64,000 nucleotides of DNA from NCBI GenBank assembly GCA_012845835.1, contig JABAKD010000013.1, forward strand, positions 7,975,128 through 8,039,127, in the 5' to 3' direction. A program made the translations under genes and the position numbers. The DNA is from Undaria pinnatifida (Eukaryota > Sar > Phaeophyceae > Laminariales > Alariaceae). Positions within the stretch are counted from its first letter, which is position 1. Each line of letters starts with the position of its first letter. Positions 22,244-34,100 of this stretch are shown piece after piece. Under the pieces are notes generated by a model. That model had not been told where the DNA came from. It made no database searches and was given only the letters and a program-made list of their open reading frames with translations.

Positions 22244-25200
22244 TTACACTAGTTCCTGCAGTTCCTGCAGTTCGCGCAGCCCATCCACAGCCGCCAGCAA
22301 CTCCTCTACCTGGGCCGTAAGCCGCCTGACGTCTCGCTGCTGCATCACCACCACCAGCACGCACAAAACGCACAAAACGCTCGGCACGCCGGCGAATCTA
22401 ACCACCGCAACGGCCCATTCAGCGAGCAAACGGACCAAGCCCCCGACAATCTTCCACCTGTTCTTTCCCTCCAACTCCTCGTCCAATCCCAATTCAGACG
22501 CAGCATCCCCAGCGTCCGCTACCCCTCCTCCTACGGGTCCTACTCCTCCTGTTTCTCCTGCTGCTGCTGCCGCGGCCGCCGTTGTTGTGCCGCCACCAAG
22601 GCCGCGCGTGGCGTGCTTCGCGGCATTGGCTGCCCCCCCTCCCGCCGCAAATTTCTTGGCCGCGTCAAAAACGTCGTCGGGGGGGTTGGTTGCCACGCCG
22701 TCGTCGGCTGCGGCGCGACCGATCCGATGCCGCTGGTAAGCGAGGATCTTTTTGGAGGCGAGCAGCCAAGCTTTCCAGGTGGACTTTGTTTCCTCAGCGG
22801 CACCTGAACGAATCGCACCTCGCAACATGGTTGACTTTGAGCACAGCAGCAGAGGAAGATGTAGGGGACGTTGTGGCAGATGTAGCAGCAGAAGCAGATG
22901 CAGAAGCAGAGGCAGACGTAGCAGAAGCAGTAGTACAAGCAGCAGCAGAAAAATATACAGACACACGAAAAAACGGTCAGGTGAAAGAACTTCAGCGCGC
23001 CTGTGACGCAAGATGACTTTTTTTTTTATTATAACACCAAAGCAATGCGACGAATCACGACACATTTTTTTTAAAATTTGATCAAAAACGTATATCACGA
23101 TTGATGAAAGTGACACAATGCTAAGTTACAATTTCCACAAGCCACGGAACGCGTTTTTTTTTTGTTCGATAGGAATGAATCCAAAAACACGCGAGTTTCC
23201 AAAAAATGAGTTCCGACTATCGGCCTAGCCGGGACAACTCACAACTGACGTTTCCTTTTTGCTTTTTCAATAATAAGCGGCGCCTCATTGTTACCAAACT
23301 ACGCGAGCCTTATTGTCACCAAACTATGCGGTGCTTCATTTGTTACAAAGTCAAGCAAGCCGCGTGCCATTTCCTTCTTCATGTTATACTTCGTAAATAA
23401 TAAATAACACACATGCTACGGTAGAGGTGCACTGGTGGATTTTTTTCCGAGGCTCCTAACCAGTCGAGGAGGTCTATACTGTTAATAGTATGCCCCTCTG
23501 AGGCAAAAACTGTTTGTTGAGTGAACTGAAAGTGCAACCCCATGAACAAACCAATATATAGCCTAGGTATACCAAAAAAGAAATATTATTTGCGAAACAA
23601 GAATACTAACTATCCAAGGGTTGTGGCTCAACCTATTTCCAACCCCTAAATTTATCCTATCGTCTACAGCAGTAACCCCAAGCGTTTTGTCCCCATGTCG
23701 GGACTGCGAGGAGCCCCATCATTCAGAAAAAAATCCCTTCGCCAAAAAGTGGTATACCTCTATCGTAGTACGCATCTGCTCCGAAGGCAGAGGTGCACCT
23801 TAAAGCGTTTATGAGGCTCCTCAATTTAGGAGCTCTACATCTCAACACGAAACTTGACATATAGTAGATAAAAAAACGCCTACTTTGTAACCCGACGATA
23901 AATCCCATGGCCCATGTATGCAACGAGTAAATTTGTCAACAAAAAGGGATTCGAACGACAACGGGCAGTTCCTCACTCAGTGGAGGAGCCTTCTCTGTCA
24001 GGAAGGATTCGTCCTACAAGTGCTACAGTTGGGTACCCGATTTAAGAGCCCCTCGGAACCGGCCAGGTTTGCCGCTCTAATCTCCGTTCCGCTCTTATCC
24101 TCGATTGGGCATCAAGTAGGTCTTAGTACAGGGGTCACAACGCGTGACAAGTCGACTAGACCGCTCGTAACTTCGGTTTCTCTCATTGTGGACGCTCTTA
24201 AATCGAGTAACCCGCTGCAACCCTATCGTTATCTTCGATTGGGCATCATATAGGTTTTGGTGCAGGAGTCACAACGCATGACAAGCCGATTACACGGCTC
24301 TTAACTCCGTTTTATAGAGCTGTGAGTCAGCACGACCCAAGTCGCCAACTAGTTATTAGTCCGACTAATAGTTAGTCGGTTCCCGAAGGTGCCGACTATC
24401 CGACTTAATTGTTTTCCGTATTTGTAGGAAGGGCTGTTGAATGCGGGATGCATTTTTTCCTTTTTAGGCACCCCCCCCCCGGTCGGGGGGGGCTCCTTTT
24501 GCTCGCCTGACTTCAGTCGGCATATCGGCTGGCCATCAGCTGGCCTCGCCAGCAGACATGCCGACTAAATTCAGTTAGTCGGCTAACGGCACCTGTCGAT
24601 TAGTTGCTGGTCGTCACATCTTGCAGACTCACAGCTCTACCGTTTTCTCCTATTGTGGACGCTCTTAAATCGGGTACCCCACTGTACCTCTATCGTAGCA
24701 GGCGTCATTACCTTGTGAAACGCGACGTCAAATCCGATCAGGAGTCGGCACCGCGGCTCCCCATCTCGACCCGCGGGCTCGCGAGTAACTACCACCCTCC
24801 CAAGGATGGTGAAATGGTCAGCGAGAGGCGCTCCACGTTCCATCTTGGTCGTCTGGCAAACCAACAAGAAACGCATCAAATGTAGCCGAAACGAATCGTA
24901 TTGAAACGTAAAAGACGAAAAGACACATAAACGATCAAAAATAGCGAGTGAGGATGGTGAGGTGGTCAGCGAAAGGCGCCTCACGTTCCGTCTGAGTCGT
25001 CTGGCTAAAAACAAACACGAAACGAAACATAACAAGAAACAAAACGCAAAGACCGTGAACGAAACCACACGAAACGAAACAAAGCGAAAATAAACGAAAC
25101 AAACACAACATGCTATAAGCAAGTTGGCTTTACGACGGCGGCTGATGCTATGGTTCGTAAGACAGAAACAACCGCAAAACAAACCGACAAGGCAGCAAGC

Positions 25201-26579
25201 CCACCGCTTTCGCGCTTTGGGTGCGCGATCCACAATGGGAGGGCCGGGGGGGCGGTTTGACTGTAGGGGGTGGGGGGAGCGGCGGCGGCGGTTTAAGTGT
25301 GCTGTCATGGTCCTGGCCGCAAAATAGGATTGTTGCGTTCAATGAATTCGATCGAGTATTTTCTTGGCGTACTTAGTTAGCAACGCTGTTCCAGCACACC
25401 TCCGACAAGTACTCCAACACAACCTCCACAACTGCCCCAGCTAGAGTGGCCACAACAACAGCAAAACAAAAAGAAACACACCTGGCAGATGACGAACCGG
25501 TCCATCGGCGCGACGCCAAGTGGTTCTCCCGCTCCCGGGGAGAAATCCTGGCGCCGCTCCAAGCGGTACCCTTGCGTCTGACGTGAGAAGACCTGCTTGG
25601 GACCTGACGCGTATCACCCACCGGCGGCGGCCGTCGCGACAAGGTAGCCCGAATGAAAACGGGTAAGGAGGTGTACCACACTCGCCCGCCGTGTGCCAAC
25701 ACTTGTGCTGCACGCTATTCGAAGCCGACTTTAGTCATCCCACGGTAGGGGTTGCAGTTGTTGGATTTACTAATTGGGTCTGACCGGTTGAGCTCCGCAA
25801 GCGTGAAACTGTCGGCTAGTATGGAAATTTCAAGAGTATGCTTGTGTTGGGACTGGTACTAATACTACTAATAGTATTAATACAACATAGGAACGTTGGT
25901 CGGGTTGCGCGAACGAATGTCCGCGAAGTCATGTTTCGGGTGAGATATCGAGCTGCTCATGTTACGAGCTCAGAAAATTCTTAGAATCTGCCGCACCATT
26001 AGCGTGGGGTGACTCTATAGCGACCACTTAAGCTACACGCTCTTCCCAGTCGATTGACCAGATCGCACTCGTCGTTTTATTGGTTGGCATCCATGGCTCC
26101 CAACAGGGTCCAAGGAGCTGCACCACGTGCGCGCAGCATGGCGGCGAAACTTGGTACTGCCGCACGCTTTCGTAGTCGCTAAGTTTAGCAAGATAAATTA
26201 CCGTTATTGTTTTCGTTGGTGTTGCTTTGCGCGGTCCCCAAAAGGACTTCAAGTTACAAGCAAAAATAAACCCTACGAGTAGACAATTGACAAGAGCGTT
26301 CCTTCCTTTTTTTTCTCTGCTATTCAGGATCCCCAAAGGTTTATAATGGTCAATAGCTACAGTAGACCCACCGACAACGAAGCCTGTTCGAGGATGGGTG
26401 AAAGTTAGCTCCCGCTGCTCGTCGAACTTCTCTCCCGGAAAGAGGTCGCCCAGCCCCCTCCCGGTCTCTGCCGGCCGCCCTTGCGGAGACCAAGCCTTAA
26501 TCTCAAGGTCGATTTCGCCTTGGGCATGCAAAAAGTCCAACCAAAAGTGTGTACCCCGTCCCCACAGCCACGTGAACGC
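22244..26579 (-). CDS. VASt domain and C-terminal membrane anchor (last four exons)
   Basis: Exon 26579-26372 opens AFTWLWGRGTHFWLDFLHAQ and carries REKF/FDEQRELTFTHPRTGFVV-type sequence. Exon 25603-25480 continues GPKQVFSRQTQGYRLERRQ and ends near MDRFVICQ. Exon 24796-24712 gives VVVTREP...CRLLIGFDVAFHK. Exon 22834-22244 starts STMLRGAIRSGAAEETKSTW. This order (GPK..., TQ.YRLE, D.F, CRL, K.T...I) is the VASt/Aster sterol-binding fold. The donor of the third of these exons is AAG/GTAATG. Exon 25603-25480 could end at 25482 or 25480; only 25480 keeps frame with the acceptor at 24796. The tail has an Ala/Gly-rich linker, a hydrophobic run around FAGVPSVLCVLCVLVVVM and a short coiled coil, consistent with an ER anchor. 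Confidence 0.85.
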
Positions 26580-29500
26580 CTGCCAAGTCGCGCACGCGTC
26601 ATAGATTGAGCATTCGGAGGTAAATATAAGCGACTGGAGTTGTCCATCCCTTTTGAGGACACGCTACAGTTTTGGGGTTTTTTTGCTCATCCCTTTTACG
26701 ATCGTATCATTTTCGCACTCTTTATTTCTCTTTCTTCCTCCCTAAACGTAAGCCAGATCCGGGGTCACTGAGCAGGATCTTGTCCCCCCTCTCCACTACG
26801 GCACGCACCTTCATTATTATCACAAAAATACCCCAGCTGTTTATTCCCCCGTCGACTCGCATACAACAGTACTTGGAAGCAGTGCGGAATACATTTTGCA
26901 GTTCTAAAAGATCAAGAGAGCCATGGGTATATATAAAATAAACTAAAAAAAGAGGCGGTGGTAGCGGTGGCAGCGTCGTTTGCGGCGGTCCGTCGCGGGG
27001 ACAAGTGCATCGCGCACGACATCTCTGCCCCCAATTGTAACCAAACAGCAAGAGCGATGCCGTACCTAGCTTCCCCCGCCCTTCGCCACCCCCTCGTCTG
27101 CCCCTTTCCACCACCATCCCGCCACCCCCCCCCTCTTCCTCCCCTCTCCCTCCCCCTCCCCCCCCCCCCCCTCACCCCCGCTCCGCCGATCTCATCTCCC
27201 CAACTGTACTCTAACCGCACCTGAGCGGTCGTGCAGGGAAGAACTGCCTCGATCATCGTTTCCAGTTTCGCGCCTCCAGTCGGGTTCAGCGGCGTGGCTA
27301 GGGGACCAGGTATGGAAACACCAGGAGCCCTTTCCGAAGGTTCTCGGGGAGACAAATCCGGATAGATCCCCCCCTCGTGGTCCACCGGAGCAATAACGCC
27401 ATCCCCAGGGACAGGTTTTTGCCCAGCACCAAAGTCTTGCTCGGCAGAAAAGTGTCTCCCAGCAGGAACGTCTTTCCCGGCATTAACTACACCCTTAGGG
27501 GTAAAGTCTTGCCCAGCGACAAAGTCGTCTCCAGCAGAAAAAATGTCTGGGGGGATAACGTCGGGTCCTCGAACGGAACTCGGGGAGGGCGTTCTGACGG
27601 AGGAAGTGAGCGAGGGCACGCCGCTAAGCCTGGAAATGGACGTGGAGACTTGCACGAGCCTCGTTAGCAGCGTGTAGCAGTCGTCGCGAAACAGGAAAGA
27701 ACCCAGGGTGATTTTCTCGCCGTCTCTGCCCGGATTTGAAAAACAAAATGAAAATGGTGAAGCGTGAGTGAGCGGCGCGAAGCGGAGAAGGAAAAGAGGA
27801 AACAAGGGTAAAACAACAAAAAAACGAAAAAGCGAAAAAAACAAGACAATAGGCTGCCCGCCTGTCGACCCGCCCGTCTATAGCATGATAGCACTAAAAT
27901 CCCCACAGGTGGCCAGTAAACGTGCTGCTCAATGTATTGGGAAGCCGCAATCCGCACACCACGCACCAAACCACACAACACCACACTGTACCACATCACA
28001 CCACACCATACCACGCCACACCACACCACACCACACCAAACCAAACCCAACCACAACACACCACACCGCACCACGCCACACCACGCCACACCACACCACA
28101 CCACACCACACCACACCACACCACACCACACCACACCACACCACACCACACCACACCACACCACACCACACCACACCACACCACACCACACCACACCACA
28201 CCACACCACACCACACCACACCACACCACACCACACCACACCACACCACACCACACCACACCACACCACACCACACCACACCACGCTACATGCCGCTGTC
28301 ACCTTTTGACGAGAGTCAACGCGTTGGGGACGATCCTTAGCGTGGACGTCTTCTCCACTGCCGTAGTTTCAGCCAAAGGCAAGACCACCTAAACAAACAC
28401 ATCAAAAACAACACGTTATCGTTAGCTTACGAGAAACCACCTAAACAAACAAAACACGCTATCCGAAAGCGTCTGGTTAGTTTACGAGCACGTAACCCTT
28501 GTGTTCACTGCGAAAACACATCCCATGAATAACACTCTGAATCAAGGCTAGGGTTGGAGGGGTACCCCCTTGTAAACTACCGTGTCTTCACCAGTCGCAC
28601 CAGTGATTCCGTACCTCACGGACGAGAGGACTTCAGGCGATCGTTTTGGCACAGCGTGGCTTTCCATTCCGTTGCGGATGCATATAGACCTCATAATTTA
28701 AAAATAGCACAAAAAGCCCAAGGTGGTTGTGTAAAAACACTCTCGAGGACGCGTGGAAACAGCGACCAGCCGTGTTCCGCCGGGAGGACATAATCCTATG
28801 GACCACGGGTCACATGCCCTATGATCCACTTCGTGATGCATCAATTATTCTATCAACGGAACAGGGGGGTCACTCGCGCGAGTGATCCCGAGTGACAGCA
28901 AAAAAAAAATATGACACCTTACCGCAGCCTTGGTCTCTGGGCACAAATATAAGCCACGATCATATTGACGAAGTAGTTAGGAAAAGTGATTACACTTAAA
29001 ATGGGCCCAAACATACGTTGTCTTACAGTTAGAAAAAGTGGTCAATATTTACACTGGGCCCAAATATAAGCTACGTTTATATTGTCTAATAGTTAGGAAA
29101 ATCGTCTTATATTTAAGCTCAGACTGTTACTCCTGTTTTTTAATTTATCCTCAACGCGAAAATCGTCCTATTCAAATATCTCAACTACCTTCCCAAAACG
29201 CGGTGAACGCCATAAAGCGAAAAAAATTATCTCTGCCTCCAACCAGTTGTCTTCAAAACGCGAGTGACATTGAGGAAAGGTCACCCTGTTTATTTTCGTA
29301 CAACTTACAAGTTTGTTGACGAAACACGGGTGCAGTAATAATGCGGCAAACACACCCAACAGTACTCTACAATAAATTCAAGTTGTTTTGTCCTCACTGC
29401 AAGATGAAGCCATGAAGGTAACCCTTTATGTTACTACGACATATGTCCCACTCTAATGGACCCTAACGTACATTGATTACCACTACAACAAATATGCTGT

Positions 29501-31158
29501 GGCGATGTCGCCCCGCCCTTTTACCTTGGTGTTGCTTACCTTAGTGTTACGCCAACCGGAAAAGAGGGCATGGCTGGCGGTGATGTACAGACGTCCGTGC
29601 ACGAGGCCGCCGCTGTACAGCGCGCACGAGTAGCTCTCGATCACCTAGTGGGGGGGAGGGGGGGTGGAGGGTGGGGGTGGTGGAGCGAGGGGGGGTGCAT
29701 TCAGTTTGTGCCTGGCCGTAGTCGGGGTGGTGGAGGGGGGGGTTAGGGCGCGGTAGGGGTATTGGTGTTGGTGTTGTTGGTAGTAGTGGTGGTGATGGGG
29801 CGGCGGTGGTGCAGTAGTATTGGTGGTGGTGATGGTGGTGATGGTGGTGGTGGTGGTGGTGGTGGTGGTGGTGGTGGTGGTGGTGGTGGTGGTGGTGGGG
29901 TGATGGCAGCGGCAATGGTAGTGGTGGTGGTGTTGGTAGTAGTGGTGGAGGGGGGGTGGGAGGTATGGTAACTGTAGTAGTAATAGCGGTGGTGACGGTG
30001 GTGGTGTGGTGGTGTTGGTGTTGGTATTGGTGGTTTGGTAATGTGGCAAAATGGTGGTGACGGTGGTGATGGTTTGTTGTTGGTGATATGTTGGTGTTGG
30101 TGTTGGTTGTAGCGGTGTTGTTAGCGCGCGGTGGTAGGGACGGTAGCGTGGGCGGCGGTGGTCGTGTCACGTTTGAGCAGGCATTAAAATGACGCGCCTT
30201 GGTAGATACCTCGACCGCGAAGCAACGAGCGAGCGTTACAACTATCGAGGATCGCAAAACATACCAGCATACCAACATCGTCGTCATGCGCACCAGTGTC
30301 GCAAGCAAGGGGACCATAAAAACTGTGAAGTAAAACACCGAGTGCACAAGCTTGAGGAGATGAGCCTATACTCGCCACCTCTGGGTACAAACGCAAAGCA
30401 GCCCCGCGAACAAACGGCAGCCGCGATCACAACGGTGCGTACAAAATACTTGCCCTGTCTTGCAGAGCCTCCGCAGGAAGGTCGAACGAGCTCAACGGGC
30501 TAAAGCCTTCCATTGGTTGTTTAGCAGGGACGTGTCCCGCCCTTGCGGGCGTTGACGGGTCACGACACAAAACAGCAACGCCTCCACCGGTGTCAAAACC
30601 GGCGGGAGACGGTGGCCTTCCCTCATCGTCGCTGGAGGACGACACATCCTCTGCCTCAGCCTGTGGAGACAACGGTGGCCAGCCCAACAAGACGAGTAAA
30701 AAGCCGAGTGAGCGACGTATCAAATAAAGGCTGGAACGAGTTTGGTTAGATTGGGTTGAGTTGTGTTGGGTTGGGTTTGGGTTGCGCGTGGCAGCATACA
30801 TACGTCGGTAGTTAGATAGGGTAATTAGATACGGTGGGTGGGTGTACTAGAGACACGACAGCTTTCTGCCAACGTTGGGTTGGCTTGGGTTCGGCAAGAC
30901 CCTCCCTGTGATACTCGTACCTCCTCTCCATCGGACGAGAAATCGTCTTGGTTGAGGTGGTGCTTAAGCAAGCGCAGAGAAGGCCTCCCTTTCAGACGCG
31001 GCGGACTCAGAGTCATGCCGATATCTCCGGTTGCAACCTACAACAAAACAGCCGACGGGACGGGGCAAGACGGGGCAGGAAATATGAGGCCGGAGGAAGC
31101 TCATGCAACAGAAACGCAACCACTTCCTTCAAATCACGCACGCTAAGTGCAAACGAGC

Positions 31159-31189
<31 letters not shown>

Positions 31190-34100
31190 GCTTTTTTCGC
31201 CGTAGTCACAGGACCTTTCCTCTCGCAAATAAAAACATTCGGTCGACTATTTATAGGCGTCCCCTGTGGAGCAGGTGAAGCTCGTTCCACGAAAGTCAAC
31301 CATGTAAGTTCGAACCCTCTCGAGTGCATACTCGTGCTCATAGGGACTTTTTCTTGCGTAAAAAAATGACTAGCGGAAAACGCGAGAGCGTGAGTTGGCA
31401 AAATTCGATGTAAATCGACAAGCATAAAAAAGCTGAAAAGTGGGAATTCTGAACCCTATGCGCGATAAAAATGAAGGCACGTACCGGAGGGGGGAACGGG
31501 AAGACATCTGTGACCACGGTTTACCCAGAAGGTCGCAGAGGGTAACAAGTTCTTACGAGTTAAGCTGGAAAGTAAAAGCGATGATTAAAAAAAAAAAAAG
31601 TGCACCGCTATAACCGAGCTGCGACAAAGTAGTTGATACTCCTAGTTCACACAGACTCTTTACTTGCAGCTTGATTCCGAGAGATTTTCCAGGTGGTCAG
31701 GGTCAAAGTGTAGAGTTGACCAAATTCCACTTTATTGTCCAAAACCTGGTATGCGCCAAGTCGGATGCAAGTTTCGCTCAAAAAGCACAACGTCAAATGT
31801 AAACGTGTACTGGTAGACCAGGCGGGCCACTACTTCTGGTAAAATAAAAACATGATCCAGCCGAAATACACAACGCCGTATTGTACTCCTTTTAGCTTTC
31901 AGTCCTTTGCGGGCACACGCGTTTATCGGTTTCTCTTATATTCTGGTGTCTTGCGATATGGAATGACAAGAGGCACTACCGTATTGTTTCGGCTATGATA
32001 CCACACACAGCAACAGCTGGGCGGTGCGCCTACCATACTTCTGTTGGATATAAAAAAAAAAGAAGGTTCAAATACGTCAGCTGTGAGCTCGATCAATTTA
32101 AGGGTCGATATTCATCTTTGCAAACTGCGGGATACTCCGGTCGCGCGCTTTTACTCTTTAAATATATATTAATCCCCTGGACTTTGTCAAGGGCAATCAC
32201 ATCACACACCAACTACAACACCAGCACCGACGGCGGCGACAACATCATTCCGTGTTACGCATCTAGACGTTTTTCACCTGCCATTCTCTGCGTTGGGTCG
32301 TATTGGGAGACGCGAAGGACGACCTCTGTGTTTCTCCGCGCCATTCTTGCTCTGTTGGCGTCACCTCCTCCTCCTCCTCCTCCTCCTCTTCCTCCTCCTC
32401 CTCCTTCTTCTCCAACCCCTCCTGCTCTTTCTCCGTATGCCTCATTTCCACCTCCTGCTGCTCCACCACCTGTTCTTGTTCCTTCTCCTCCTCCTTCCCT
32501 TCCTCCTTATCCTCACCCTTCTGTCTAACGTCCTGTTTCTCCTCCTTCCGCGCCGCCAAGGGTTTACCCGGGACCCTCTCCTCCGGCGCGTCAATACTCG
32601 CTGCATCAGTCGCCTGTTCGTGTCCAACCGCTGGCTCTGCTGCACTTGCCGCGCCTGCTGCATCTGCTGCGCCTACTATTCCTTCAACCCCTACTGTTAC
32701 TTCTGCACCCGCTACGATCGCTGCGTCAGCTCCGCTAGCTTGGCTTGGTGACGATGCCAAGTCCCCCACCATCTCCAAATCGCCAGCCACAACTGCTGTG
32801 CCGTTATCCCCTAGCGCAGCAGAATCTACCTTGGCATCCGCTGCGGTGTTCTTCCCTAGAGCGGCAGAATCCAAACCGATACCCGTCTCCTCTACCTCGG
32901 CTATCGCCAGACCCGTCGCCTCAGAGGCGTCCGGCAGAGACTCGCCCAGTAAGTCTGACTCCTCCACGTTTTCCCTGCCTACTCCGCCCGGCAAATCTGT
33001 CCCTCCAATCTTCTCCCCATCTACGAGCGCCCCGTTCTCCCCAGTCGCCACCCTTACCGGCGAGGAGTTCTCCACGGCCGCGCTTAGCGGCGAGGGCAAC
33101 GCAGGCGCCCTCCCTTCCTCGCGCACGATACCACCGCCTTCCTTCTCAATGTTGCTGTTGTGCGGCGCATCACTTGGCTTGTCTGCAGGCAACACTGGTG
33201 CAGTGTCCAAGGAGCCCTCGCTCGGACGAGCTAACGGCTCAGCCTCTCCTCCTCCTCCTCCTCTTCCGCTCCCGCCACCAACACGGCCGCCACCACCACT
33301 GCCAACATTGCTGCGGCCGCCGCCACCGTCGTTTCTACCGTCACCACCACTAGCTCTAGCAGATTTCGTGAGTGAGTCGGGCTTGCCTCCACTCGGCATA
33401 GCGACGACATCTCCCCCTTCAGCCGTCTCCAACTCGACGCCCACAAGCGCGGACTCCTTCTCCCCGCCGCGGTCACTCCCCACGCCGGCCGATACTGCAG
33501 CCATAGCCCCTCTTTGTACCGACGAGGGCGAGGCGGCTTTGTCCTTCACGCTTCCTTGACCTTCTGCCGCTGCCGTCAACTCTGCCCTTGCCTCTACCTC
33601 TGTCTCCACCCCTGCCTCTGGCTCTGCCGGTACCTTATCTGTAACATTGACGAGCTCTGCCTGTATTTTATCTGCAGCACGGACATGCTCTTCCTCTACT
33701 TCCTTAGCATCAACGTGCTTTGCCTGTACCGTTTCCGCAGCATTGGCGTTCTCCACCTGTACCTTTTCCGTACGATCGACGCGCTCTGCCTGCACCTTTC
33801 CCGTAGCATTCACGTCGTGTTCGACGCTCGGGGGTGACGGCGGGTGGTCAAGTGGGCCGTTCGTCCGGCCAACATCTCCATCACTGTCGCCTCGTGCCCT
33901 TCCTACGGGTTCCTTGTACGGAGGCGTGTCTTTAACCCCGCCGTCCTTGAGGTGGTGCGCCCTACTCGTCTCCGGCTTGTCCTTGCTCTTGTGCCCGTGG
34001 AGCGAGCTACTCCGCAAGGATACGGCGCTGCTCTGCCTCGAGTACGAGGGTAACCCATGTCGTGATCCATGTCGGGATCCCTGCAAGGAGCCGTGCCGCG

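Noticed and set aside
22982-23035. Extra VASt exon reading LKFFHLTVF on the minus strand
   Set aside because: It breaks the phase in every joining. The exon at 24796-24712 supplies the expected CRLLIGFDVAFHK strand and joins in frame to 22834.
27768-28392. Long open frames of His/Thr/Pro and Val/Trp/Cys/Gly repeats on both strands
   Set aside because: They are translations of the (CCACA)n array in an intron; all frames are open because the pentamer has no stop codon.
29547-30347. 266-residue His/Pro-rich minus-strand frame
   Set aside because: Produced by the GGT array. Only the GRAM exon at 29540-29644 is real, and it is read in a different frame.
32303-33559. 418-residue Ser/Pro/Ala-rich plus-strand frame
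   Set aside because: Mirror of the acidic minus-strand exon. The minus strand has matching splice sites and phase with neighbouring exons; the plus strand does not.
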